A DNA stretch of 64,000 nucleotides from Silanimonas sp. (lineage in GTDB: Bacteria; Pseudomonadota; Gammaproteobacteria; Xanthomonadales; Xanthomonadaceae): NCBI RefSeq assembly GCF_027530345.1, contig NZ_JAPZQK010000013.1:62001-126000 (forward strand). Direction: 5' to 3'. Positions 25,911-34,187 of the stretch are shown piece after piece. The notes below the pieces were generated by a model. That model ran no database searches, had not been told where the DNA came from, and saw only the letters and a program-made list of their open reading frames with translations. Position 1 is the first letter of the stretch, and each line of letters starts with the position of its first letter. Both the position numbers and the translations under genes were made by a program.

Positions 25911-27162
25911 GGACGAGCCCCTCCGGCGCGGCGCAGCGGACGCCGATCTGCGCCAACAGCCGGTCGGCCTCGTGGCGGGCGTCGAACTCGGCGGCAACGA
26001 GCGCACGCGCGGCAAGGCCGAGGCGATGGCGCAAGGCTTCGTCGCCGAGCAGTCGCTGCAGGGCGTCCGCCAGCGCGCGGGCGTCGCCCGGCGGCACGAC
26101 GAGGCCGTTGCGCTCGTGGTGCACCAGCTCCGGGATGCCCGAGACCTGGGTGCTGACGACCGCACCGGCGGTCGCCATGGCTTCCATCAGCGCCACCGGG
26201 ATGCCGTCCTGGTTGCCCTCCGGCGTCGTCACGCTGGGCATCACGAAGACGGTGGCGTCGTTCAGCGCTGCGCGCACGGCTTCCTGTGGCTTGGCGCCGA
26301 CCAACGCCACGCGGTCGGCGACGTTTTCCGCGGCGATCTGCGCCTCCAGCTCGCGACGCTGCGGGCCCTCACCGATGACGGTGCAGCGGAAGGGGACGCC
26401 GCGTCGCTTCAGCAGGCCCAGCGCGGGAATCAATGTGTCGAAGCCCTTGATCGGGTCGAGTCGGCCGACCGTGACGAGATGGTCGTCGGCGCGGGCATCG
26501 AGGTTCTCCGGAAGCTCGGCGAAATCGACGCCGCAATGCACGACCTGCAGGCGCTCGCCAAGCTGCTCCGCGCCCCAGCGGGCGAGGTAGCGCACGTTGT
26601 AGCGGGAAATCGTCACGGCCAACGCCGCATCGGCAAGCTTCGGTGCGACCAGCTGGTCCTCGACGAAGATGTCGTGCGCGTGCGCGGTGAAGGAGAACGG
26701 CACGCCGGTGAGTTTCGAAAGCGCCCAAGCGACGGTCGACGGGTACGTGGCCCAGTGCGCATGCAGCCACTGCGGGTCGAAGCGGCGGATGGCCGGCAGC
26801 GCGGCAAGGCCGCGCCACACCGCGATGGCGCTCTTGCCGAGGGCGGCAGGCTGCTTCCACAGGCCCAGCAGCAGTTGCGCGGCGACGACGAGCACGGCGA
26901 TGGGGTGGCGAAGCACCTCGAGGAACACGGTCGGCAGCTCGGCCAGCGGATGGCGCGGGCCGATGACCCGGTCCATCAGGGCTTCGGCGCGCTTCTGCAC
27001 CAGACTCTCGGACGGGGGCTTCAAGGAAAGGATGCGGACATCGACGCCGCGCTCCACGAAGCGCTCGATCTCGCGGACGATGAAGGTCTCGGACCAGCAG
27101 GGAAACAGCGACACGAGATAGAGGACGCGGTCGGGCGTCGGCGTGGAGCGACTCACGGTCAT
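25900..27162 (-). CDS. Glycosyltransferase family 4 protein
   Basis: 420 residues starting MTVSRSTPTPDRVLYLVSLFPCWSETFIVREI. The middle contains WLHAHWATYPSTVAWAL and FSFTAHAHDIF; the C-terminal half has VTVGRLDPIKGFDTLIPALG and TPEGNQDGIPVALMEAMATAG (EX7E-like). The pattern is a retaining GT-B enzyme of the colanic-acid/exopolysaccharide type. ATGA overlap with the GT2 gene upstream. Confidence 0.9.
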   Translation of the reverse strand: MTVSRSTPTPDRVLYLVSLFPCWSETFIVREIERFVERGVDVRILSLKPPSESLVQKRAEALMDRVIGPRHPLAELPTVFLEVLRHPIAVLVVAAQLLLGLWKQPAALGKSAIAVWRGLAALPAIRRFDPQWLHAHWATYPSTVAWALSKLTGVPFSFTAHAHDIFVEDQLVAPKLADAALAVTISRYNVRYLARWGAEQLGERLQVVHCGVDFAELPENLDARADDHLVTVGRLDPIKGFDTLIPALGLLKRRGVPFRCTVIGEGPQRRELEAQIAAENVADRVALVGAKPQEAVRAALNDATVFVMPSVTTPEGNQDGIPVALMEAMATAGAVVSTQVSGIPELVHHERNGLVVPPGDARALADALQRLLGDEALRHRLGLAARALVAAEFDARHEADRLLAQIGVRCAAPEGLVHAR

Positions 27163-28322
27163 GGGGGGCTCGGGGGGATGACGGACGGCGCCGCGGCCCA
27201 GAGATGGGCGTCGCGGCTGCGAAGAAAATCGATGAAGCCCAGCACGGCGTAGGCGTTCATTTCGAGGAAGGCGGAGGCGAGCTTCACCGGCAGCAGCGCC
27301 CGCAGCGCCGGCCACTGGAAGCCGGCTAGGGCGAGGGCGTAAGCGGCGCACTGCGCGGCGAACAGCGCGATCGCTAGGGTGCCCTGCCCCAGCAGCGCCG
27401 CGTTCGCGACGAAGGCACCGAGCAGGAACAGCGGAGCGACGAGGCGCAGCAGCTTGTGGTGGATGAAGCGCCACGCCAGCGGATGCCGGCCCGGGATCGC
27501 GATGGCGGACCAGCGGGCAAGCAGCTGCCAGTTGCCGGAGAGCGTGCGGCGCTTGCGCGCGGATTCCACCGCGGCGCTGGCGGAAGCGCGGTCGAACGCG
27601 ACCGCGGCGGGCTGGAGACCGATCCGCCCACCGTTTGCGGCAATGCGCATCGGCACCCAGACATCGTCGAGCACCAATCCCGGCGGCGGCACCGGCATGT
27701 CCTGCCGGCGAACGGCATACAGCGCACCACTCACGCCGACCACCGAGCCGGAGGCGGCTTCCGCTCGGCGGATCGCGGTTTCGTACTTCCAATAGGCATC
27801 GACCGCCTGCGCATAGCCGCCGGCATCCTCGAGCCTTAGCTGCCCGCTGACCGCAGCGAGTTCGCCACTGGCCAAGGCATCGCAGAGCGCCTGCACGCTG
27901 CCCGGCGCCAACCGCTGGCGCACGTCGGTGAACAGCAGGACGTCGCCGCGGGCGCGGGCGATTGCATCGGCGAGGCAGGCGGTCTTGCCGCGACGCACCG
28001 CGGCATCGACGGCCACCAAGCGATCCCCGGCCCGTTCGCGCAGGCGGGCACCGGTGCCGTCGGTGGAGCCATCGGACACCACGACGAGGTCCAGCCGATC
28101 CGCCGGATAGTCATGGGCCAGCAGGCCGTCGATCTTGGCGTCGAGGTGGGCCATGCCGTTGTGCACGGCCATGCAGACCGTGACGTGCGGTTGCCAGTGG
28201 CGCGGTGTCACCGACCGCGGCTTCAGGCGCGCCAGCGCCAGCAACCACACGGGGTAGCCGACATACGTCCACCCGAGCACGAGCAAACAGCCCACGAGCA
28301 CGGCCCAAGCCGCGACGATCAC
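27159..28322 (-). CDS. Glycosyltransferase family 2 protein with membrane helices
   Basis: 387 residues. An N-terminal helix (VAAWAVLVGCLLVLGWTYVGYPVWLLAL) precedes a GT-A domain: HVTVCMAVHNGMAHLDAKIDGLL, VVVSDGSTDGTG, LLFTDVRQRLAPG (DxD position) and VSGQLRLED. Three or four C-terminal helices follow. The start is GTG at 28320-28322, forming a GTGA overlap with the deacetylase stop; the TTG used in the track is 10 codons upstream. Processive or chain-extending GT2 enzymes have this layout, but the sugar is unknown. Confidence 0.88.
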   Translation of the reverse strand: MIVAAWAVLVGCLLVLGWTYVGYPVWLLALARLKPRSVTPRHWQPHVTVCMAVHNGMAHLDAKIDGLLAHDYPADRLDLVVVSDGSTDGTGARLRERAGDRLVAVDAAVRRGKTACLADAIARARGDVLLFTDVRQRLAPGSVQALCDALASGELAAVSGQLRLEDAGGYAQAVDAYWKYETAIRRAEAASGSVVGVSGALYAVRRQDMPVPPPGLVLDDVWVPMRIAANGGRIGLQPAAVAFDRASASAAVESARKRRTLSGNWQLLARWSAIAIPGRHPLAWRFIHHKLLRLVAPLFLLGAFVANAALLGQGTLAIALFAAQCAAYALALAGFQWPALRALLPVKLASAFLEMNAYAVLGFIDFLRSRDAHLWAAAPSVIPPSPP

Positions 28323-29165
28323 GCCGTCGCTCCCAGCGCCCGGCCGCGCCAACGCTCGTAACGCTGATCGCCCAGCACCGCCTTCGCGGTGGCGAGAACC
28401 CGATGCCGCATCCGCAGGCGACGCAGCGCGGCCGGGCCGCCCGTGGCCCAGGTCGAGACGGTGTCCACGGCATGCCCGGCGGTCACCGCAACGCGCGGCA
28501 GCGGCCGGGAGAGATCGCGCTCTTCGACCAGCCCCGGCGTCGAATCCAGCACCGCGCGATAACCGAGCGAACGAGCGAGCGGTACGAGGCCGCGTGGCAC
28601 ACGTCCGCCGGGCGGTGCCAGCAAGGTCACAGGTTGGCCGAGGCCCTGTTCCAACTGGTCCTTGGAGACGCGCAGTTCCTCGCGCAGGGCTGCCGCGTCG
28701 AGGTGCGTGAAGTAGGCGTGCGTGTGGCCATGCGACTGCAGGCTCATGCCCGCGACCGCCATCTGGCGCAGCTCAGCCCACCCCATGAATCCCGGTCGCC
28801 CGACCCGCGCCGGCGTGATGAAGAAATCGGCCTTCAGGCTGCGCTCGGCGAGCAACGGCAGGGCTTCGAGCGCATTGCTGGCGTCGCCATCGTCGAAGGT
28901 CAACCAGACCGGTTGAGGCGAAGTGGTGTCATCGAGCAGGTCGCGCGCTGCGCCCAGCGTGCAGCCCGCGGCGCGCAGGGCATCCAGCATCGCGGCGAAG
29001 CGCGTGGCATCGACCGTGTAATGCGCGTCCGCGGCATAGCCGAGGGGGCGCCCACGCCGGGCCGCCGAGCCCACGGCACACCGGGCGGGGGGCCGGGGCC
29101 GCCCCGGGGCCCCCCGCCCGGGGCCCCTCGACGCCATGGAACATCAGGGCGAGCGCCGGAGGCAT
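28319..29165 (-). CDS. Polysaccharide deacetylase family protein, apparently frameshifted near its N-terminus
   Basis: NodB-homology carbohydrate esterase: WLTFDDGDASNALEALPLLAE, SHGHTHAYFTHLD (metal-binding His pair) and LLAPPGGRVPRG are in frame from about 29040 to the stop. The expected N-terminus, MPPALALMFHGVEG starting at the ATG at 29163-29165 (TGATG with the barrel-gene stop), is in another frame. The two halves are joined across an extremely GC-rich inverted repeat (29081-29121), so the shift may be a real mutation or an assembly/sequencing error. The ORF-track start (MASRGPGRGAPG) is in low-complexity sequence. If intact it would N-deacetylate an amino sugar of the EPS. Confidence 0.8.
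29081..29121. repeat. 41-bp all-G/C inverted repeat inside the deacetylase gene
   Basis: Arms CCGGGCGGGGGGCC (29081-29094) and GGCCCCCCGCCCGG (29108-29121) are exact reverse complements around a 13-bp spacer that itself contains GGGG/CCCC. It has no A or T and coincides with the apparent frameshift; runs of 4-6 G or C are common sites for indel error. Confidence 0.85.
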
Positions 29166-30487
29166 CAACGCACCAGGTTGAAGGTGACCAGCGCGCGGTT
29201 GTCGTCGAACACCTGCTGCGCCTCGGTGCTGCTGCGTTCGCCATGGCTGAGCTCGAAGCTCAGGCCGGTGCGCCGCGAGGTCCGCCAGTTCGCGACGAGG
29301 GCAATGCGCGAATCGCGGTCGCGGCGCTCGATCGCGCCGAAACGCCGCCACTCCACGCCCGCTTGCGCGCCGAGCGAGAACGTCGCCCGTACCTGGCGAT
29401 TGGCCGAGACCACGAAGCCACGAATGGTCTGGTCGAGGCCCGTGGCGCGCAGGTACTCCTGGCGACGCCAGCGGCCATCGACGCGGAAATAGGTGGCCTC
29501 GGAGCGATGCGAGACGCCAAGGCGCGCCCCGGTCTCCTCGAAGAGATCCGGCGAGAGCGTGGAATCGCTCAGCACCGCACGCCCGATCGGCAGCGTGTAG
29601 TCGGCCGCGCGAGGAGCGCCGTCGAGGAGATCCTGCACGCTGTCGCCGAAGCCGCGCTGCAGATCCGCCTCCAGGCGGGTGATTTCGGTCAGGGCGTACG
29701 CCAAGCGAACACGGGCCAACGGAGATGATTGCTTCCGCGCCAATCCGGCCACCACGTCATCGAAGCGCACCTGGCTGTAGCCGACGTCGGCATTCCACTC
29801 GCCGCGGGCGCCCATGCGCGCATAGCGGACGAAGGCGTTGTCGCGGCGATAGTCCGGTGCGACTCCCGCGCGATCGAACTGGGCGTCGACACTCTCGAAC
29901 TCCGCCGAGAGGGCCGTGAGCGGGCTGCGCTGGTAAAGCAGCCGTGCGGCGGCGGCGGCACGTTGCCCGTCGAACTCCGGCGTGCGTTCCGCGCCGGTGT
30001 CCATGAAGCGCAGTTCGCCGAGCAGCCGCACGTTGGTCGAGGGCCGGACGGCCAGCGTCGGGCCGGTCACCAGCACTTGGGTGCGCTGGCGGTTGTCCGG
30101 GGCATCGACGCCGAAGGGATTCACCGGCTGGTCGGTGATGACCGACTGCAAGGCCCACGAAAGGCGCTCCGGTGCGAGCACCCAGCGACCGGTCAGGCCG
30201 ATCTGCTGGAGCGTCTCGTTGTCGAAGCGACCCTGCTGGTAGCGACGGTAGGACGCGCTGCCCGCGGCTTCGAGTTCGCCGCGTGCGCCTTCCTTCAGGT
30301 AAGCGAACGCCAAGCTTGGCTCGACCACCGTCTCGGACACGGCGACCGGCCGGCGGGCCATGTTGTCGCTGTGCTCGACCGAAAGGCCGAGGCGCCAGTT
30401 GAGGCCGTCGGGTGCCGCCTGGGCCTGGGCGCCCGCCGCCGCGACGAGACCCACCACGCCAAGCGTGTTGCGAAGGAGCGTGGTCAT
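29165..30487 (-). CDS. Outer-membrane beta-barrel protein of EPS/PEP-CTERM loci
   Basis: 440 residues from MTTLLRNTLGVVGLVAAAGAQAQA, a Sec signal peptide. The rest is alternating amphipathic strands (WRLGLSVEHSDNMARRPV, GELEAAGSASYRRYQQG, ADVGYSQVRFDDVVAG), ending DDNRALVTFNLVR with an aromatic/hydrophobic C-terminus near the barrel end, consistent with BAM-inserted barrels. It resembles the TIGR03016 family of PEP-CTERM/EPS clusters. It may form the outer-membrane route or a modification porin. The 1-nt gap to the kinase-like gene shows cotranscription. Confidence 0.8.
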   Translation of the reverse strand: MTTLLRNTLGVVGLVAAAGAQAQAAPDGLNWRLGLSVEHSDNMARRPVAVSETVVEPSLAFAYLKEGARGELEAAGSASYRRYQQGRFDNETLQQIGLTGRWVLAPERLSWALQSVITDQPVNPFGVDAPDNRQRTQVLVTGPTLAVRPSTNVRLLGELRFMDTGAERTPEFDGQRAAAAARLLYQRSPLTALSAEFESVDAQFDRAGVAPDYRRDNAFVRYARMGARGEWNADVGYSQVRFDDVVAGLARKQSSPLARVRLAYALTEITRLEADLQRGFGDSVQDLLDGAPRAADYTLPIGRAVLSDSTLSPDLFEETGARLGVSHRSEATYFRVDGRWRRQEYLRATGLDQTIRGFVVSANRQVRATFSLGAQAGVEWRRFGAIERRDRDSRIALVANWRTSRRTGLSFELSHGERSSTEAQQVFDDNRALVTFNLVR

Positions 30488-30488
30488 G

Positions 30489-31208
30489 TCAGGGCACCTT
30501 GTTGAAGACGACGCCGGCGAGGCGGCTGGGATCGAAAACGGCGCTGGCATCGCTGACGGCAGCCGCGGTGTCGCGGCCATAGCCCGCGACCAGTACGGCG
30601 AGATCGGCGAAATCCGATGCGATGCGCGCATCGGGCGCACTGCTGACGGCCGCCGCATCGAGCACGACGGTGACGCGCTCACCGGAATTGCGCAGGTCCT
30701 CGATGGCCTGGCGCATGCGCGCCGACGCGAGCAGTTCGCCGGATGCCTCGCGACGCTCACCGGCGGGCACCAGCAGCAGGCGCGGCAGGGCCGTCGGGTA
30801 GACCACGTCGCGCAGATCGTCGACGCGTCCTTCCAGCAGGTCGACGAGGCCGCCGCGCTCGGGCGTCACGCCGAGGCGCTCATGCAGTATTGGCGCGCGC
30901 AGGTTGCCGTCGACCAGGATGGCGACCCGGCTCTCGTCGAGGGCGATCGCCGCCGCGAGGTTGGTGGCGACGAAACTGCCACCACTGCCGCGCCGGACCG
31001 GAGCCACGAGGATCACGAGGCCATCGGTCCGGGACCGCGACAGCAGCTGGGTGCGCAGGTCGCGGAAGGCATCCGCAGGCCGCGGGTCGCCCATGTCGTG
31101 GCCCACCAACCGGCGGGCCTGCCGTTGCGCGAGATTGAAGGGAGCCGGCACGGCCATGTCGGCCATGAGCGCCTGCAGCATGCCGCGTCCGGTGGTCAGC
31201 GCGTTCAT
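30489..31208 (-). CDS. BY-kinase/CpsD-like P-loop protein with degenerate Walker A
   Basis: 239 residues in the position and size of the CpsD/XrtA-associated tyrosine autokinase. ADAFRDLRTQLLSR, VAILVDGNLRAPILHERLG (Walker A') and VTVVLDAAAVSSAPDA (Walker B) are recognisable. The Walker A reads RRGSGGSFVATNLA where GEGKS is expected, so the invariant lysine is missing, and there is no tyrosine cluster at the C-terminus. ATP-dependent autophosphorylation is therefore doubtful; it may be a structural partner of the Wzz-like protein. Start MNALTTGRG; the chain-length gene overlaps by 1 nt. Confidence 0.82.
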   Translation of the reverse strand: MNALTTGRGMLQALMADMAVPAPFNLAQRQARRLVGHDMGDPRPADAFRDLRTQLLSRSRTDGLVILVAPVRRGSGGSFVATNLAAAIALDESRVAILVDGNLRAPILHERLGVTPERGGLVDLLEGRVDDLRDVVYPTALPRLLLVPAGERREASGELLASARMRQAIEDLRNSGERVTVVLDAAAVSSAPDARIASDFADLAVLVAGYGRDTAAAVSDASAVFDPSRLAGVVFNKVP

Positions 31209-32761
31209 CAGGCGAAACTCCCTTTCTGGATGGCGACCGCGAGATAGATGGCGAGGCAAGCGACGACCACGCCACCGCCCATCGCCCAACGCAGCGTGTC
31301 GCGCCGACGATCGGCCGCGGTGCTGAACTCGGGGATGCTCACCAGCACAGGCAACGGTTGCTGGTTGGCCAGCGCGGTGGCGCTGCGCGGACGCGGGTCG
31401 TAGAACAGGTACAGGCCCAGGAGGCCCAGCGGCGCCAGCAGACCCAGCACGAGGCCGGCGAGGGCGAAATGCATCAGGCGGAGGCCGCTGGGCTGCAGCG
31501 GCAACGCGGCCGGCTCCTGCACGCGGAAGGTGAGGCCGCGCTTCTCGGCGTCGAGGTTCATCGAGACGCGGGCGTTCTCGCGGCGACGCAGCAAGTCCTG
31601 GTAGATGTCGCGGTTGACCTCGTAATCGCGGGTCAGTTCGGCGAGATCGGCTTCGGAATCCGCCACCCGACGCCCGCGCTCCAGCTCCTGCCTCAACAGG
31701 GCCTCGTTCTCGGTGATGCGCGCGGCGAGGCCTGCGGCATCGCTGCGTGCGCGGGCGAGGTCGGAGCGCAGCTCCTGGTACAGCGGGTTGCGCATGGCCG
31801 CGGCCTCGTCGCGCTCGCCATTGCGCTCGCTCGCGCGGGCCTCGACGATCGCGTCCTGCAGGTCGTCGATCTGGTGGCGGAGACGGACCACATCGGGGTA
31901 CTCGTCGGTGTACTCGAGCCGCAGGCGGTCGAGCTGCCCCTGCAATTCGGCGAGACGGATCTGCATCTCGCCGGAGCGGGTGCGGGCGCCGCTCACTTCC
32001 GCTTCGCCACTGAGCTGGCCCAGCACCGAGGATTCACGCATGCGCAGCTCGGACAGGGCCGTGCGCGCCTGCTCGATGCTGGTACGCAGCCCGGCGATGC
32101 GCGTGCGCACATCCGTGTCGCTGCCTGGGCCGGCATCCTGGTTGCCTGCGCGAAACTCCTTCAGCCGGTCTTCGGCATCGGTGAGCTTCGCGTGGTACTC
32201 GCGGACCTGGGAGTCGATGAATTCGTAGGCTTCGCGGCTTTCGCGCTCCTTCGCGGCCAGGCTCTCCTCCATGAAGAGTTCGGCGAAGCGCTGCGCGACC
32301 TTGAAGGCGCGCTCGGGCTCCTTGTCGGTGTAGGTGATCTCGATCAGGTTCGCCCCGGGGCTGGACACCCGCGTGCGCTGCTTGATCTGCTCGGCCGCCC
32401 GCTCCCGGGCGATCGGGTCCTCGAGCTCCTCGGTCCAGCCGCCAGCGGCGAGGATCTCGCCCATCACCTTGCGGCTGAAGATCACCTCGCGGGCGATCCG
32501 GGCGCGATCGGCGACGCCGGTGGGCACCGCGCGGCCTTCCATGAGGGGCGTGATGATGTTGGCCTCACCGGCCAGGATCGTCGTGCCGGAGACGTACTTC
32601 TTCGGCACCAGCAGCCCCACCATCAGGGCGAGCAGCGCCACCGCGGCGAAGCCGAGGCACAGGCCGAACACGCGCCGGCGCAGCTCCGCCAGCAGCACCG
32701 GCAGGAGGTGCAGCCATTCCGGCTGACGGGTGGGTCCTTCCAGGAGCATCGGTTGGTTCAC
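31208..32761 (-). CDS. Polysaccharide chain-length determinant (Wzz/GumC type)
   Basis: 517-residue inner-membrane protein. N-terminal helix (FGLCLGFAAVALLALMVGLL), a large periplasmic domain with coiled coil (residues about 180-400; QARTALSELRMRESSVLGQLSG, EYTDEYPDVVRLRHQIDDLQDA), the Pro-rich LPLQPSGLR just before the second helix (FALAGLVLGLLAPLGLLGLYLF), and a further C-terminal helix. It matches the XrtA-system chain-length family (TIGR03007-like). Controls polymer length together with the kinase-like protein. Overlaps the export gene by 4 nt. Confidence 0.92.
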   Translation of the reverse strand: MNQPMLLEGPTRQPEWLHLLPVLLAELRRRVFGLCLGFAAVALLALMVGLLVPKKYVSGTTILAGEANIITPLMEGRAVPTGVADRARIAREVIFSRKVMGEILAAGGWTEELEDPIARERAAEQIKQRTRVSSPGANLIEITYTDKEPERAFKVAQRFAELFMEESLAAKERESREAYEFIDSQVREYHAKLTDAEDRLKEFRAGNQDAGPGSDTDVRTRIAGLRTSIEQARTALSELRMRESSVLGQLSGEAEVSGARTRSGEMQIRLAELQGQLDRLRLEYTDEYPDVVRLRHQIDDLQDAIVEARASERNGERDEAAAMRNPLYQELRSDLARARSDAAGLAARITENEALLRQELERGRRVADSEADLAELTRDYEVNRDIYQDLLRRRENARVSMNLDAEKRGLTFRVQEPAALPLQPSGLRLMHFALAGLVLGLLAPLGLLGLYLFYDPRPRSATALANQQPLPVLVSIPEFSTAADRRRDTLRWAMGGGVVVACLAIYLAVAIQKGSFA

Positions 32762-33408
32762 AGCGCGCGCTCCGGCACGGTGATGACGTCGCCAGGGCGG
32801 ACGTCGAGGTTGGATTCCAGCTTGCCGCCGTCGAGGATGTCGCCGAGGCGGATGTCGCGCGTTTCCACGGCACCATCGGCGTCGCGACGGTGCAGGCGCG
32901 AACGGTTGGCGGCGGCGAAGTCGGTGACGCCGCCGGCCTGCAGCACCGCGTCGAGCACGGTCATGCCCTGCCGGTAGGGCACGGACACAGGCTGGCGCAC
33001 CGCACCGGTCACACGGACCCGCGAAATGAACTCATGGCTGCGGAGGTCGACGAGGATCACCGCCACCTTGGGATCGCGCACGTAGGTGGCCAGCTGCTTC
33101 TCGATGTCCGCGGCCACTTCCTGCGGAGCCCGTCCACCGGCCATCACGTCGCCGACCAGGGGGACGGAGATGCGTCCATCCGGGCGCACGGGCACGGTGA
33201 CGCTCAGCTCGGGGTTACGCCATACCGAGACCTGCAGGCGGTCATCGACGCCGATCCGATACAGATCGGAAAACTCTCCGGAAGCGGCTTCGGCTGGCGG
33301 AGTTGGGGAGGCCGGGGCGGCGTCCTCTCGTTCGGTCTGCGCCCATGCCATCGACGCCATCAGGAAGACGGCGAGAACGAATAGGGTTCTGGCGGCTTGG
33401 ATCAACAT
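32758..33408 (-). CDS. Polysaccharide export protein (Wza/GumB family)
   Basis: 216 residues with a signal peptide (MLIQAARTLFVLAVFLMASMAWAQ) and no lipobox cysteine. The Poly_export domain (YRIGVDDRLQVSVWRNPELS, RPDGRISVPLVGDVMAGG) is followed by a SLBB domain (RVTGAVRQPVSVPYRQGMTVLDAVLQAGGVT). It is the periplasmic/outer-membrane part of the export channel and the first gene of the 14-gene minus-strand operon. AAGGAG is 15 nt before the ATG. An inverted-repeat element lies 103-131 nt upstream. Confidence 0.92.
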   Translation of the reverse strand: MLIQAARTLFVLAVFLMASMAWAQTEREDAAPASPTPPAEAASGEFSDLYRIGVDDRLQVSVWRNPELSVTVPVRPDGRISVPLVGDVMAGGRAPQEVAADIEKQLATYVRDPKVAVILVDLRSHEFISRVRVTGAVRQPVSVPYRQGMTVLDAVLQAGGVTDFAAANRSRLHRRDADGAVETRDIRLGDILDGGKLESNLDVRPGDVITVPERAL

Positions 33409-33510
33409 GGGATGCCCTGCTCCTTGGGCGTCCGGGGGGCAACAGGACTGCTTCCGGGCGCACTGTCGTGTGTGGGGGTGGAGTGATGATACGCTGCTTC
33501 CGCATGATTC

Positions 33511-33527
33511 TGAGAATCAGGTCACAC
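33511..33527. promoter_or_regulatory. Shared regulatory element upstream of the EPS export operon
   Basis: TGAGAATCAGGTCACAC, in the 137-nt gap between the divergent export and J-domain genes. It matches the element at 35751 in 14 of 16 positions without gaps, and both precede the first gene of a minus-strand EPS unit. It overlaps two inverted repeats: GATTC-TGA-GAATC (33506-33518) and TCAGGT-N11-ACCTGA (33517-33539). The half TGTGA is like a CRP/Clp half-site, but no full TGTGA-N6-TCACA is present. Confidence 0.5.
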
Positions 33528-33545
33528 TTTTTAACCTGACGCGCC

Positions 33546-34175
33546 GTGCCCGATCCCTCCAGCCCGCTCGATGACCTGACCCGCCTGGGCCTGCCCGCCG
33601 GTGCGCCGATTGACGCCCTCAAGCCCGCTTGGCGCCGGGCGGTATCGGCCCTGCATCCAGACCGCAACGGGCCGCAGGCGGACCGGGAGCTGGCCGAAGT
33701 GAACGCGGCCTTCCAGCGCCTGCAGGCCTTCGAGCGGCGGCATGGCCGCCTGCCCGGGCACCGGGATGCCCCGCCGCGCCCCTCACCATCGTCGCGGCGT
33801 GGCTCGCCGCGCTGGATGGTCGGCAGCCTGGCGATCGCCGCCGCCGCCCTCATCCTCTGGCCGCAGTCCCATCCTGGCGACGGCCCGAATCGTCCCGGCG
33901 ACGAGGGCGCCATGGATGAATCAGCCCCCCCTCCCGCCGTCGCTTCGTACCCGGCCAGCATCGGCCTCCCGCCGGATCGCCTGGAGGTTGGCCTTGCCCC
34001 GGAAGCGGTGGAGCGCGTCGCCGGCCCTCCCCTGTTCCGGTCGGCCGAGCGCTGGGAGTACGGCCCGTCCGAGGTCCGCTTCACCGACGGGAAAGTGTCC
34101 GGCTGGTACAGCTCGGCACTTCGCCCGCTACCGGTCGGCGACACCCCGAGTTTCCCGGCACCCAACCACCACTGA
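33546..34175 (+). CDS. J-domain-like single-pass membrane protein
   Basis: 209 residues from a GTG start (VPDPSSPLDDLTRLG). Residues about 10-60 resemble a DnaJ domain: the HPD tripeptide is in AVSALHPDRNGPQADRELAEVNAAFQRL. A Pro/Arg linker is followed by one transmembrane helix (MVGSLAIAAAALILWP) and a 90-residue C-terminal domain (ASIGLPPDRLEVGLAPEAVERVAG). It may recruit DnaK at the membrane. It is divergent from the EPS export operon and convergent with the sugar transferase; a functional tie is unproven. Confidence 0.65.
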   Translation: MPDPSSPLDDLTRLGLPAGAPIDALKPAWRRAVSALHPDRNGPQADRELAEVNAAFQRLQAFERRHGRLPGHRDAPPRPSPSSRRGSPRWMVGSLAIAAAALILWPQSHPGDGPNRPGDEGAMDESAPPPAVASYPASIGLPPDRLEVGLAPEAVERVAGPPLFRSAERWEYGPSEVRFTDGKVSGWYSSALRPLPVGDTPSFPAPNHH

Positions 34176-34187
34176 GCGGCATCGCGC

